NCBI RefSeq assembly: GCF_024655565.1
Contig: NZ_JANKOF010000005.1
Coordinates: 53,478 to 117,477 of the forward strand
Direction: 5' to 3'
From: Nitratireductor sp. ZSWI3
Lineage (GTDB): Bacteria > Pseudomonadota > Alphaproteobacteria > Rhizobiales > Rhizobiaceae
Length of the DNA stretch: 64,000 bases
A model generated the notes under the pieces. The model had not been told where the DNA came from. It made no database searches and was given only the letters and a program-made list of their open reading frames with translations. Positions 16,484 to 25,847 of this stretch are shown here, in pieces; within the stretch, counting starts at the first letter, position 1, and each line of letters opens with the position of its first letter. The translations under genes and the position numbers were made by a program.

Positions 16484-17779
16484 ATGAGCATTTTTTTTCA
16501 TGATCTCGCACCGGTGCGTTATGACCCGGAAGCCGACGATCTTGCTTTCCGCCACTACAACCCCGACGAGATGCTCCTGGGCAAGCGGATGGAGGATCAT
16601 CTGCGGTTTGCCGTGGCCTATTGGCATTCTTTCGCCTGGCCCGGTGGCGATCCTTTCGGGGGGCAGACCTTTGACCGTCCGTGGTTCGGCGAGACCATGG
16701 ATCTGGCCAGGCTCAAGGCCGACGTCGCCTTTGAGATGTTCGATCTCCTCGGGGTGCCGTTTTTCTGCTGGCACGATGCTGATATTCGGCCCGAGGGAGA
16801 CAGCTTCGCCGAAAGCCAGCGGAATCTCGAAGAGATCGTCGATTATCTGATCGGCAAGATGGAGAGCAGCAGGACGAAGCTGCTGTGGGGGACGGCGAAT
16901 CTGTTTTCGCATCGTCGCTTTATGGCGGGGGCAGCGACAAACCCCGACCCCGAGGTTTTCGCCTGGTCGGCGGCGACGGTGAAAAACTGCATGGATGCGA
17001 CCCACAAGATGGGCGGTGAAAACTATGTGCTTTGGGGCGGGCGCGAGGGCTACGAGACCTTGCTCAACACCGACCTCAAACGAGAGCGTCGGCAGGCCGG
17101 GCGGTTCCTGCAGATGGCGGTCGAGTACAAGCACAAGATCGGGTTCAGGGGCGCTATCCTCGTCGAGCCCAAGCCGCAGGAGCCAACGAAGCATCAGTAT
17201 GACTACGACGTGGCGACGGTCTACGGGTTCCTCAAGGAATTCGGGCTGGAAGGCGAGGTTCAGATGAACATCGAGCAGGGCCACGCCATCCTCGCCGGCC
17301 ACTCCTTCGAGCACGAGCTGGCCTTGGCGGCATCTCTGGGGATTTTCGGATCCATCGACATGAACCGGAACGACTATCAATCCGGTTGGGACACCGACCA
17401 GTTCCCCAACAATGTGCCCGAGGTCACACTTGCCTACTACGAGATCCTGAAGGCCGGCGGATTCACCACTGGCGGAACGAACTTCGATGCGAAATTGCGC
17501 CGCCAGTCCCTCGATCCGGTGGATCTGATCGCCGGCCATGTGGGCGCGATGGACGTCTGCGCACGAGGCCTCAAGGCGGCGGCGGCAATGCTGGAGGATG
17601 GCAGGCTGGAGGCGATGCGCGCCGAACGCTACGCCGGATGGGACAGGCCCGAGGGACAGGCGCTCCTCAACAGCGATTTTGAGACCATCGCGGCCAGGGT
17701 GCTGGACGGGGGCATCGATCCCCGGCCGCGCTCGGGCCGTCAGGAAATCCTGGAAAACATAGTGAACCGCTTCGTTTGA
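16484..17779 (+). CDS. xylA: Xylose isomerase
   Basis: This enzyme interconverts D-xylose and D-xylulose. The 431-residue sequence has the large-subunit (class II) form: [38 protein letters not shown], active-site FCWHDADI, metal ligands in [34 protein letters not shown] and [15 protein letters not shown]. The GG-form NIEQGH differs from the NIEVNH form of E. coli, a variant I recall as common in rhizobial enzymes. The ATG at 16484 with a GAGGAA site 9 bases upstream gives the canonical start; an ATG at 16460 overlapping the regulator's stop would add 8 residues. Confidence 0.95.
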   Translation: MSIFFHDLAPVRYDPEADDLAFRHYNPDEMLLGKRMEDHLRFAVAYWHSFAWPGGDPFGGQTFDRPWFGETMDLARLKADVAFEMFDLLGVPFFCWHDADIRPEGDSFAESQRNLEEIVDYLIGKMESSRTKLLWGTANLFSHRRFMAGAATNPDPEVFAWSAATVKNCMDATHKMGGENYVLWGGREGYETLLNTDLKRERRQAGRFLQMAVEYKHKIGFRGAILVEPKPQEPTKHQYDYDVATVYGFLKEFGLEGEVQMNIEQGHAILAGHSFEHELALAASLGIFGSIDMNRNDYQSGWDTDQFPNNVPEVTLAYYEILKAGGFTTGGTNFDAKLRRQSLDPVDLIAGHVGAMDVCARGLKAAAAMLEDGRLEAMRAERYAGWDRPEGQALLNSDFETIAARVLDGGIDPRPRSGRQEILENIVNRFV

Positions 17780-17802
17780 AAGCGGTCTACGGAGGGCAGA
17801 CC

Positions 17803-18858
17803 ATGAAAACCATCAAAGGACCCGCGCTGTTTCTGGCGCAGTTTGCGGGCGATGAGGCGCCGTTCAATTCGTGGGACAGCATCACCAAATGGGCGGCCGA
17901 TTGCGGCTACAAGGGCGTCCAGGTTCCTTCCTGGGACGGGCGGCTGATCGACCTCGCCAAGGCAGCGGAGAGCAAGGATTACTGCGACGCGTTCAAGGGC
18001 AAGGCGGCGGAAAACGGCGTCGAGGTGACAGAGCTTTCGACCCATTTGCAGGGACAGCTGGTCGCCGTCCATCCCGCCTATGACGCTGCCTTCGACGGCT
18101 TTGCGGCACCTGAGGTGCGGGGCAATCCGGCCGCACGTCAGGAATGGGCCGTGGACCAGGTGAAGAAAGCCCTGACCGCGTCAAAGCATATGGGGATCGG
18201 GGCGCATGCGACATTTTCCGGCGCTCTGGCATGGCCCTACATCTACCCCTGGCCACAGCGGCCCGCCGGGTTGGTGGAAACCGCCTTTGACGAATTGGCG
18301 AAGCGCTGGTTGCCCATCCTCGACCATGCTGACGAGTGCGGCGTGGATGTCTGCTACGAAATCCACCCCGGCGAGGATCTCCATGATGGCGTGACCTATG
18401 AGATGTTCCTTGAGCGCACGCGCAACCACGACCGCGCCCGCATGCTTTACGACCCGTCACACTACGTGCTGCAGTGCCTCGATTACCTCGACAATATCGA
18501 CATCTACAAAGATCGCATCCGCATGTTCCATGTGAAGGATGCGGAGTTCAATCCGACCGGGCGGCAGGGCGTTTATTCAGGGTATCAGTCCTGGGTCAAT
18601 CGGGCCGGAAGGTTCCGCTCCCTCGGCGATGGGCAGGTCGATTTCAAAGCGGTGTTCTCGCAGTTGACCGCCAATGATTTCGACGGCTGGGCGGTGGTCG
18701 AATGGGAATGTGCGCTGAAGCACCCTGAGGACGGCGCGCGGGAGGGTGCGCAATTCGTCAAGGACCACATCATCCGTGTGACCGAACGCGCCTTTGACGA
18801 TTTCGCCGATGGCGGCGCCGATGAGCAAGCAAACCGTAAAATGTTGGGGATCGACTGA
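17803..18858 (+). CDS. Sugar phosphate isomerase/epimerase family protein (AP endonuclease-2 fold)
   Basis: The 351-residue TIM-barrel protein shows metal-binding motifs of the xylose-isomerase-like family: ELSTHLQGQLVAVHPAYD, CYEIHPGEDLHDG (Glu/His ligands), YDPSHYVLQCLDY, and MFHVKDAEFNPTG followed by WAVVEWECALKHPEDG. Relatives act as IolE/IolI-like isomerases or 3-keto-sugar hydrolases. The ATG at 17803 has a GGAGG site 7 bases upstream. It is paired with a Gfo/Idh/MocA dehydrogenase, a common combination for a 3-keto-glycoside route. The exact reaction is not known. Confidence 0.82.
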   Translation: MKTIKGPALFLAQFAGDEAPFNSWDSITKWAADCGYKGVQVPSWDGRLIDLAKAAESKDYCDAFKGKAAENGVEVTELSTHLQGQLVAVHPAYDAAFDGFAAPEVRGNPAARQEWAVDQVKKALTASKHMGIGAHATFSGALAWPYIYPWPQRPAGLVETAFDELAKRWLPILDHADECGVDVCYEIHPGEDLHDGVTYEMFLERTRNHDRARMLYDPSHYVLQCLDYLDNIDIYKDRIRMFHVKDAEFNPTGRQGVYSGYQSWVNRAGRFRSLGDGQVDFKAVFSQLTANDFDGWAVVEWECALKHPEDGAREGAQFVKDHIIRVTERAFDDFADGGADEQANRKMLGID

Positions 18859-19994
18859 TGGCACGCATTCGATTGGGCATGGTCGGTGGCGGCAATGACG
18901 CCTTTATAGGCGGCGTGCATCGCATCGCAGCGCGGATCGACGATCGATATGAGCTCGTGGCAGGCGCTTTGTCTTCCAGTCCCGAGAAATCAGCGGCATC
19001 GGCCCAGGCACTCGGCATCCCACGCAGCTACGGCAGCTTTACCGAAATGGCCGAGGCTGAGGCCGCGCGTCACGACGAGATCGAGGCTGTCAGCATCGTG
19101 ACGCCGAACCATGTGCATGCGGCAGCAGCACAGGCGTTTCTTGCCAAAGGCATCCATGTGATTTGCGACAAGCCGCTGACCTCCACCATGGAGGATGCGA
19201 AGGCACTGGAGAAAGCCGTGGCCGAGAGCGCTGCGCTTTTCGTGCTGACCCACAATTACACCGGCTACCCGATGATCCGGCAGGCACGCGCCATGGTGGA
19301 GGCCGGTGATCTGGGGGAGATCCGCATCGTGCAGGCGGAGTATCCGCAGGACTGGCTGACCAGCCCGCTGGAGAACGAAGGGCTGAAGCAGGCCGAATGG
19401 CGCACCGATCCGAAACGCTCGGGCGCGGGCGGCTCTGTGGGAGACATCGGCACGCACGCCCATAATCTCGCCTGTTTCGTCACCGGCCTGACGGTCGAAA
19501 AACTGGCGGCGGATTTGCAGGCTTTCGGGACAGGGCGCACGCTCGACGATAACGCGCATGTGATGCTGCGCTTTGTGGGCGGAGCGCGCGGGATGCTCTG
19601 GAGCAGCCAGGTGGCTCCGGGCAACGAGAACGCGCTCAAGCTCCGGGTTTATGGAAGCACGGGCGGGCTGGAATGGAGGCAGGAGGACCCGAACTATCTG
19701 TGGTTCACGCCTCACGGCGAGCCCAAACGTCTGATCACGCGCGGCGGATCAGGGTCCAACGACGCCGCCAGCGCAGTGAGCCGGATTCCCTCCGGCCATC
19801 CCGAAGGCTATCTCGAAGGCTTCGCCACGATCTACAACGAGGCCGCCGATGCCATCCGTGCCGTCCAGGCCGGGGCTGATCGGGCAAAGGCGATGGGCTT
19901 GCTGCCCGGGATTGCGGAGGGGATGAGCGGCATGTCCTTCATCAACGCCTGCGTCAATTCTTCCTCCGCTGATGCAGCATGGGTGAGCCTGTAA
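18858..19994 (+). CDS. Gfo/Idh/MocA-family oxidoreductase
   Basis: The 378 residues begin with a Rossmann domain (RIRLGMVGGGNDAFIG, read in parts). Next come EAVSIVTPNHVHAAAAQAFLAKGIHVICDKPL, whose CDKPL is the family's EKP-like motif with the conserved lysine, and a C-terminal domain with GGSVGDIGTHAHNLACFVTG carrying the catalytic DxGxH pattern. Relatives oxidise sugars or inositols at a ring hydroxyl with NAD(P). The start overlaps the previous stop by one base (TGATG). With the isomerase next to it, a route feeding xylose or xylosides is likely. Confidence 0.87.
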   Translation: MARIRLGMVGGGNDAFIGGVHRIAARIDDRYELVAGALSSSPEKSAASAQALGIPRSYGSFTEMAEAEAARHDEIEAVSIVTPNHVHAAAAQAFLAKGIHVICDKPLTSTMEDAKALEKAVAESAALFVLTHNYTGYPMIRQARAMVEAGDLGEIRIVQAEYPQDWLTSPLENEGLKQAEWRTDPKRSGAGGSVGDIGTHAHNLACFVTGLTVEKLAADLQAFGTGRTLDDNAHVMLRFVGGARGMLWSSQVAPGNENALKLRVYGSTGGLEWRQEDPNYLWFTPHGEPKRLITRGGSGSNDAASAVSRIPSGHPEGYLEGFATIYNEAADAIRAVQAGADRAKAMGLLPGIAEGMSGMSFINACVNSSSADAAWVSL

Positions 19995-21520
19995 TGTCCG
20001 TGCCTGTTCTCTCCCTCGAGGCGGTCGGCAAAAGCTTTGGGCCGGTCAAAGTGCTGCATGAGATCGACCTCGCCCTGCGGGCCGGTGAAGTGCATGCCCT
20101 GATCGGAGAGAACGGAGCCGGGAAATCAACCACGATGAAAATTCTGGCCGGCTATCAACCGGCCAGCACCGGACGGCTGCTGCTGGACGGCAAGGAAACC
20201 CGGTTTGCCAGTCTGCATGAGGGCGAAGCGGCGGGCATCGTGATGATCCATCAGGAGTTCAACCTCGCTGAACAGTTGACGGTCGAGCAGAACATCTTCC
20301 TGGGGCGCGAATTGAAACGCGGCCCCCTGTTGGACAAGGCCAGAATGCGCAGCCTCACGCGCCGCTATCTGGAGCACGTGAAATGCAGGGTGGCGCCTGA
20401 TGCCCTGGTGTCTTCTCTGTCCAATTCCGAAAAACAGATGGTTGAGATCGCCAAGGCCCTGTCGCGGAATGCGCGGGTGCTGATCATGGATGAACCGACC
20501 GCGGTCCTGACCAACCGCGAGACCGAAGTGTTGCTGGAGCAGGTTCGAGCCCTCAAGGAACAGGGGACGGCGATCCTGTTCACCTCGCACAAGCTGGATG
20601 AAGTGGCCGCGATTTCCGATGTCGTGACGATCATGCGCGACGGGCATGTGGTTCACGCAGGTCCAACCTCGGAGACTGATGAAGACGGCATGGCCAAGGC
20701 CATGGTCGGGCGTGATGTATCTGACCTCTACCCGGCAAAGGGCCGCGGTCCTGCGACCGATACCGTGCTGTCCGTGCGCGGCCTCACCGTGCCCGGTTTT
20801 GCCCAGGATGCGAGCTTTGACCTGAAGGCCGGGGAAATCCTCGGCCTTGGTGGACTGATCGGGGCTGGCCGGACGGAACTGATGGAAGGCCTTGCGGGGC
20901 TGCGACCTGCCACGGCAGATCAGATCACCCTTTTTGGTGAGATCGTGACGATCAAGACGCCCAGCGATGCGCAGCGGCGGGGGCTTTGTTACCTGACCGA
21001 GGATCGCAAACTGCGCGGGCTGCTTCTGAACTGGGGCATGCGTGAGAATCTGACCTTGCAGACCCTGTTCAAATTTGGCGGGCGCTTCATCGACAGACGC
21101 GCCGAAGATGCCGCGCTGGACAACGCCATCCGGGAATTCGGCATTCGGGCGGGCAGCCGCGATGTGAAGGTGGGCAATCTGTCCGGTGGCAACCAGCAAA
21201 AACTGCTGCTGGCCAAGGTCATGTTGTCGGAACCGCGAATCCTGATCGCAGATGAGCCCACTCGCGGCATCGACATCGGAACCAAGCAGCAGATCTATGT
21301 CTTCCTGCGCCAACTGACGGCCAAGGGCTTTGCCGTCATCGTCATTTCTTCTGAAATGCCGGAGCTGATGGGTCTGGCCGACCGCATCATCGTCATGCGC
21401 TCGGGTCAGCTTGCGGGCGAGCTCAGTGGAGACGAGATCACCGAAGACGCAATCGTTCGCCTGTCCATGGGGCTGAGCGCCACGCAATCCGCCGGTATCC
21501 ACCTGGCAGGAGCCTCCTGA
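19994..21520 (+). CDS. Sugar ABC transporter, double ATP-binding protein (RbsA/XylG type)
   Basis: The 508-residue protein has two ABC domains. The first holds a Walker A GENGAGKSTTMK and Walker B VLIMDEPTAVL; the second has a degenerate loop GLIGAGRTELMEG with signature LSGGNQQKLLLAKVM and ILIADEPTRGIDIG. This arrangement is typical of the ribose/xylose/galactose importer class. The preferred ATG overlaps the previous stop (TAATG at 19992-19996). It energises the permease encoded next. Confidence 0.93.
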   Translation: MSVPVLSLEAVGKSFGPVKVLHEIDLALRAGEVHALIGENGAGKSTTMKILAGYQPASTGRLLLDGKETRFASLHEGEAAGIVMIHQEFNLAEQLTVEQNIFLGRELKRGPLLDKARMRSLTRRYLEHVKCRVAPDALVSSLSNSEKQMVEIAKALSRNARVLIMDEPTAVLTNRETEVLLEQVRALKEQGTAILFTSHKLDEVAAISDVVTIMRDGHVVHAGPTSETDEDGMAKAMVGRDVSDLYPAKGRGPATDTVLSVRGLTVPGFAQDASFDLKAGEILGLGGLIGAGRTELMEGLAGLRPATADQITLFGEIVTIKTPSDAQRRGLCYLTEDRKLRGLLLNWGMRENLTLQTLFKFGGRFIDRRAEDAALDNAIREFGIRAGSRDVKVGNLSGGNQQKLLLAKVMLSEPRILIADEPTRGIDIGTKQQIYVFLRQLTAKGFAVIVISSEMPELMGLADRIIVMRSGQLAGELSGDEITEDAIVRLSMGLSATQSAGIHLAGAS

Positions 21521-21521
21521 G

Positions 21522-22517
21522 ATGACCGATACGACCCTTCCCGCACCCACGCGCAGACTTCCCTCCATGGCGGTGCTCGGCCCGCTTTTGGCACTGATCG
21601 TGCTGATCGTGATCGGGGCGTTGATGAACCCGAACTTTCTGAGCGGTGCGAACATCACCAACGTGCTGGCTCGCTCGGCCTTTATCGGGATCATCGCTGT
21701 CGGCATGACCTTTGTGATCACCGCAGGCGGACTTGACCTGTCGGTGGGGTCGATGGCGGCCTTCATCGCCGGTCTCATGATCCTCGTCATGAACGCTGCG
21801 CTGCCGTCCATGGGTGTCGGCGTGCCGATCATCCTGTTGGGGATGGCCGTCGCACTTCTCGCGGGGACACTGGCGGGGATGCTCAACGGCTTTTTGATCA
21901 CCACATTGGGGATCGAGGCCTTTATCGTGACCCTTGGATCGATGGGCATCTATCGCAGCCTCATCACCTGGCTGGCCAACGGAGGCACCCTGTCCCTCGG
22001 TTTCGAACTGCGGACGTTCTACCGGCCGGTCTATTTCGATGGAGTTCTGGGCGTCAGCTGGCCGATCATCGTCTTTGCCCTCGTCGTGATCATCGGTGAG
22101 ATCATCATGACGCGCACGGCCTTCGGCCGTCATTGCGCCGCCACCGGATCCAACGAACACGTGGCCCATTATTCCAACGTGAACGTGAACCGCACACGGT
22201 TGCTGACATATGCAGCACTGGGGATGCTCGTGGGCGTGGCAACGATCATGTACGTGCCGCGCCTTGGTTCGGCCTCGGCTTCGACAGGCGTGCTGTGGGA
22301 GCTGGAGGCGATTGCCGCCGTGATCATCGGGGGCACCGTGCTGAAGGGCGGCTTTGGCCGGGTCTGGGGCACCGTGATCGGTGTCCTGATCCTCAGCCTG
22401 ATCGACAACATTCTGAACCTCACCGACTTTGTCTCGCCATATCTGAACGGCGCGATCCAGGGGGTCATCATCATTCTCGCTGTGATCCTTCAGCGTGAAC
22501 GCAAAGCGGCGCAATAG
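21522..22517 (+). CDS. Sugar ABC transporter permease (RbsC/XylH type)
   Basis: The 331-residue membrane protein has 8-10 segments and the family block GMTFVITAGGLDLSVGSMAAF (read in parts, about residues 63-83), plus a cytoplasmic coupling loop near AFGRHCAATGSNEHVAHYSNVNVNR. It starts one base after the ATPase stop and is followed by the binding-protein gene. Confidence 0.93.
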   Translation: MTDTTLPAPTRRLPSMAVLGPLLALIVLIVIGALMNPNFLSGANITNVLARSAFIGIIAVGMTFVITAGGLDLSVGSMAAFIAGLMILVMNAALPSMGVGVPIILLGMAVALLAGTLAGMLNGFLITTLGIEAFIVTLGSMGIYRSLITWLANGGTLSLGFELRTFYRPVYFDGVLGVSWPIIVFALVVIIGEIIMTRTAFGRHCAATGSNEHVAHYSNVNVNRTRLLTYAALGMLVGVATIMYVPRLGSASASTGVLWELEAIAAVIIGGTVLKGGFGRVWGTVIGVLILSLIDNILNLTDFVSPYLNGAIQGVIIILAVILQRERKAAQ

Positions 22518-22546
22518 CCGTTTAACCAAGCTCAGGGAGGAGCAAC

Positions 22547-23500
22547 ATGAAACGCATAACGTCATTCATTGCAGCGGCAGTCGTAGCGACGCTTGGCACC
22601 GCAGCTCTTGCGCAAGACACTGAAACCAAGGTGATCGGCGTCTCCATTCCGGCCGCCACCCACGGTTGGGCCGGCGGCATGAATTTTCATGCCCAGGAAA
22701 CCGTGAAGCGTCTCGAAGCGGTCTATCCGCAGCTCGATTTCGTGCTGTCCACCGCATCCGATCCGGCCACACAGGTCAACGACATCGAAGACATGGTCGC
22801 CGTGCGCGGCATCGATGCGCTGGTGGTGCTGCCCTTCGAATCCGACCCGCTGACGCCGCCTGTGCAGGCGGTGGCCGAAAGCGGCGCCTGGGTGACGGTC
22901 GTGGATCGCGGCCTGTCCGTGCCGGGGATCGAAGACCTTTACGTGGCTGGCGACAACCCGGGGTTTGGCCGTGTGTCCGGTGAGTTCATGGTTTCCAAAA
23001 TGCCTGAGGGCGGCGACATCGTGGTTTTCCGCGGCATCCCGACGACGATCGACAATGAGCGCGTGGATGCCTTCACGGCCGCCATCAAAGATTCCGGCAT
23101 CAATGTTCTCGCTATGGAGCACGGCAACTGGAACCGCGATGACAGCTTTACGGTGATGGAGGATTTCCTGTCCAAATATCCTAAGATCGACGCGGTTTGG
23201 GCATCGGATGACGATATGGCCATCGGTGTTCTGGCGGCAATCGAGGCCGCAGGCCGTGATGACATCAAGTTCGTTCTGGGCGGCGCGGGCATGAAAGAGA
23301 TGATCCTGCGCACCTCAAAGGGGGACGAGATGATTCCGGCGAACGTGACCTATCCGCCATCCATGATCGCCACGGCGATTGAACTGACCGCCGTTGGCCT
23401 CACGTCCAATGCGCCGGTCTCGGGCACGTTCAAGATCGGCTCCGTCCTCGTGACCGAGGAGAATGCGATGGATTTCTACTACCCGGACAGCCCGTTCTAA
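22547..23500 (+). CDS. Sugar ABC transporter periplasmic binding protein (RbsB type)
   Basis: The 317 residues start with a signal peptide (MKRITSFIAAAVVATLGTAALAQ). The mature protein has the two-lobed sugar-binding fold, with VSIPAATHGWAGG, the ligand-contact DRGLSVPGIEDLYVAGDN, VVFRGIPTTIDNER and WASDDDMAIGVLAAIEA. It has a GGGAGGAG site. It is closely similar to the binding protein encoded at 25848-26813. Xylose or a related pentose is the likely ligand because of xylA and xylB. Confidence 0.92.
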   Translation: MKRITSFIAAAVVATLGTAALAQDTETKVIGVSIPAATHGWAGGMNFHAQETVKRLEAVYPQLDFVLSTASDPATQVNDIEDMVAVRGIDALVVLPFESDPLTPPVQAVAESGAWVTVVDRGLSVPGIEDLYVAGDNPGFGRVSGEFMVSKMPEGGDIVVFRGIPTTIDNERVDAFTAAIKDSGINVLAMEHGNWNRDDSFTVMEDFLSKYPKIDAVWASDDDMAIGVLAAIEAAGRDDIKFVLGGAGMKEMILRTSKGDEMIPANVTYPPSMIATAIELTAVGLTSNAPVSGTFKIGSVLVTEENAMDFYYPDSPF

Positions 23501-23512
23501 GCTGCCGAACTC

Positions 23513-23541
23513 GTTCTGGCCGGCATCCCGCCGGCCAGAAC
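23513..23541 (+). other. Intercistronic stem-loop between binding-protein gene and xylB
   Basis: GTTCTGGCCGGC and GCCGGCCAGAAC form a perfect 12-bp stem with a 5-base loop, 13 bases after the stop. No U run follows. It probably protects the upstream message or attenuates xylB. Confidence 0.75.
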
Positions 23542-23563
23542 TCCTCAAGCGAAGAGATTGCAA

Positions 23564-25006
23564 ATGTTCCTTGGACTGGATCTGGGCACCTCGGGTGTCA
23601 AAGCATTGCTGGTGGACGATGCACAACGGATCATGGCTGTGGGGCATGGAAACCTGACCGTGGAGCGCCCCCATCCGGGCTGGTCGGAACAGAACCCGGA
23701 CAGTTGGATCGAAGCGGTGCAAACTGCCATCGCCGAGGTCAGGCAAGCGGCCCCGCAGGCCTTCGCGGCGCTCAAATCCATTGGTGTGTCGGGGCAGATG
23801 CACGGAGCCACCCTTCTGGACGACCGGGACAGACCCTTGCGACCTGCGATCCTGTGGAACGATGGGCGCTCCGCCGAAGAATGCCGCATCCTGGAGGATC
23901 GTGCGGATTTTCGCGGGATCGGAGGCAACATCGTGATGGCCGGGTTCACCGCGCCGAAGCTGGAATGGGTCCGCCGGAACGAACCTGAGATCTTTGCAAG
24001 AACCCGCAAGGTGCTGCTGCCGAAAGACTATGTCGGCCTGTGGCTTACGGGCCGGCATATGTCAGAGATGTCGGATGCCTCAGGCACACTGTGGCTCGAC
24101 GTGTCGAAGCGCGACTGGTCCGAGCTCCTGCTGGAGGCAACCGGCCTGAACCGAAGCCACATGCCCGACCTGGTCGAAGGCTCGGATCAGGCAGATAAAC
24201 TACGCACGGATCTTGCCTCGGAATGGGGTGTCGGACCGGTCGTCGTCGCCGGCGGGGCCGGTGACAATGCGGCGACCGCTTGCGGGCTGGGAATCACCGC
24301 GCCCGGAGAAGCCTTTATCTCTCTGGGAACATCGGGCGTCCTGTTCACCGTTACAGATCGTTTCATCGCGAACACCAAAAATGCGGTCCACAGCTTTTGT
24401 CATGCAATCCCGCGAACCTGGCATCAGATGGGAGTGATCCTCTCGGCGACAGACAGCCTCAACTGGCTGTCGGAGATCACCGGGAAATCGCCGGAAGCCT
24501 TGACTGCCCTGCTCGACGCAGAACTGTCCGCGCCCTCCCCGGTCACGTTCCTGCCCTATCTCTCGGGAGAGAGGACCCCTCACAATGCGCCGGAAGCAAC
24601 CGGCAGCTTTCTTGGCCTCAAACGGGAGCATGGTCTGAAGGAGATGACCCAGGCGATTCTTGAAGGGGTGGCCTTTGCGCTGGATGATTGTCGCCTTGCC
24701 ATGGAAAATGGGGGAGCGGAATTGAACACCGCATGGGTCGCCGGCGGGGGAAGCCAATCCACGACCTGGCTGCGAATTGTCGCAACAGTCACGGGATTGA
24801 CGCTGAAGGTTCCGCAAACCGGCGCCCAGGGAGCCGCGCTCGGTGCGGCCCGATTGGGGATGGCTGCAGCCGGGATCGAGAACCCTTTCCTGTCACCAAC
24901 GATGGGAATGGTCATCGAACCGGAGGCCGATTTGATTGGTGCGTACAAGAGCCGTCAGGCCTGTTTCAGGAAAGCCGCCCCCGCTGCAAAACAGCAGACG
25001 AGCTGA
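23564..25006 (+). CDS. xylB: Xylulokinase
   Basis: The 480-residue FGGY-family kinase phosphorylates D-xylulose to the 5-phosphate, the step after XylA. It begins MFLGLDLGTSGVKALLVDD (phosphate-1 motif) and has GWSEQNPDSW, GVSGQMHGATLLD, AILWNDGRSAEEC, the GGAGDNAATACGLG adenosine-site region and WVAGGGSQSTTWLRI. Length matches xylulokinases. The ATG at 23564 is preferred over an upstream TTG at 23558. It closes the operon. Confidence 0.93.
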   Translation: MFLGLDLGTSGVKALLVDDAQRIMAVGHGNLTVERPHPGWSEQNPDSWIEAVQTAIAEVRQAAPQAFAALKSIGVSGQMHGATLLDDRDRPLRPAILWNDGRSAEECRILEDRADFRGIGGNIVMAGFTAPKLEWVRRNEPEIFARTRKVLLPKDYVGLWLTGRHMSEMSDASGTLWLDVSKRDWSELLLEATGLNRSHMPDLVEGSDQADKLRTDLASEWGVGPVVVAGGAGDNAATACGLGITAPGEAFISLGTSGVLFTVTDRFIANTKNAVHSFCHAIPRTWHQMGVILSATDSLNWLSEITGKSPEALTALLDAELSAPSPVTFLPYLSGERTPHNAPEATGSFLGLKREHGLKEMTQAILEGVAFALDDCRLAMENGGAELNTAWVAGGGSQSTTWLRIVATVTGLTLKVPQTGAQGAALGAARLGMAAAGIENPFLSPTMGMVIEPEADLIGAYKSRQACFRKAAPAAKQQTS

Positions 25007-25140
25007 TTTGAAGGCCTTCGACGAGCCGACCGGAATGCAATGTCATTTGCGGCATCGATCAGGACACCGGCGCGCCGCCCCCTCTGGATGTTTGGTCTGC
25101 CGGATTTGTTGATCGAGTGATGAGCTCTTTGGGAATCGCG

Positions 25141-25162
25141 AGGGCCGCCTTGCGGCGGCCCT
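25141..25162. terminator. Bidirectional stem-loop between convergent xylB and PfpI-like gene
   Basis: A 9-bp stem (AGGGCCGCC with GGCGGCCCT) over a TTGC loop lies in the 180-base convergent gap. The T-rich tail is weak (ACGCATTTTG on the plus strand). Nothing else is seen in the gap. Confidence 0.6.
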
Positions 25163-25185
25163 ACGCATTTTGCTTCGCCTGTCGC

Positions 25186-25779
25186 TCAGCTATGACGGAT
25201 TTCCGTGCCGAGCACCTTGAGGCACTCGCGCATGAAAGCCGCGAGGCCGGTCCAGCCCTTTGCCGACACCATCGTGCCATCGACGAAGGCCTCTTTCGGC
25301 TCGACGTCGATATAGGTCCCGCCGACCGCCGCGACCTCCGGGGCGCAGGCACCGAGGCCGGCGACTTTTCGGCCCTTGAGCACACCGGGAACCGCCATCA
25401 GGATCTGCACACCATGGCAGATCGTGAAGATCGGCTTGCCCGTATCGTGGAAATGCCGCACCATTGCCTGGATGCGTGGGTCGGTCCGGATGTACTCCGG
25501 TCCCCGGCCGCCGGCGGCGTAGACCGCATCATAGCTTTCGAGCTCGGCCTCGGCCTCGGAGAAGGTCTTGTTGATCTCGGCGAAATGGCCCGGCTTTTCG
25601 GTATAGGTCTGATCGCCCTCGAAATCGTGGAGCGACGTCTTGATCAGGTCGCCGGCGCTCTTGTCCGGGCACACGACGTGGACCGTGTGTCCGACGGCTT
25701 CCATACCCTGCTGGTAGACGTAGATTTCGTATTCTTCCGTGAATTCACCGGTGAGCATGAGGATTTTCTTGCCGCTCAT
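25186..25779 (-). CDS. DJ-1/PfpI-family protein
   Basis: The 197 residues have the flavodoxin-like DJ-1/PfpI fold with the nucleophile elbow TICHGVQILM (cysteine near residue 118) and the YDAVYAAGGRGPEYIR loop with an upstream glutamate. Members are glyoxalase III, deglycases, amidases or sugar-related hydrolases. It is the last gene of a leftward operon after a sugar ABC importer, so a role in removing a reactive carbonyl sugar product is possible. Start has CAGGAG 7 bases upstream. Confidence 0.85.
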   Translation of the reverse strand: MSGKKILMLTGEFTEEYEIYVYQQGMEAVGHTVHVVCPDKSAGDLIKTSLHDFEGDQTYTEKPGHFAEINKTFSEAEAELESYDAVYAAGGRGPEYIRTDPRIQAMVRHFHDTGKPIFTICHGVQILMAVPGVLKGRKVAGLGACAPEVAAVGGTYIDVEPKEAFVDGTMVSAKGWTGLAAFMRECLKVLGTEIRHS

Positions 25780-25805
25780 CTGGATCTCCTGATTGTGGAA
25801 ATGAT

Positions 25806-25836
25806 CTGTCCGGCCGCCGCGAGAACGACCGGACAG
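25806..25836 (-). other. Intercistronic stem-loop between binding-protein gene and PfpI-like gene
   Basis: CTGTCCGG and CCGGACAG form an 8-bp stem with a 15-base loop, 11 bases past the binding-protein stop. It is weaker than the other intercistronic hairpins in the window. Confidence 0.55.
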
Positions 25837-25847
25837 GGTGTTTCGGT

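Noticed and set aside
16460..17779. The NIEQGH motif in XylA as a possibly damaged active site.
   Set aside because: The metal-ligand glutamate and histidine are kept, and all other active-site motifs are normal, so it is a lineage variant.
20126..21949. A 607-codon open frame on the minus strand, opposite the xylose-type ATPase and permease genes.
   Set aside because: It lies antisense to two well-supported ABC genes, has low-complexity composition with no motif, and is a product of GC-rich codon bias.
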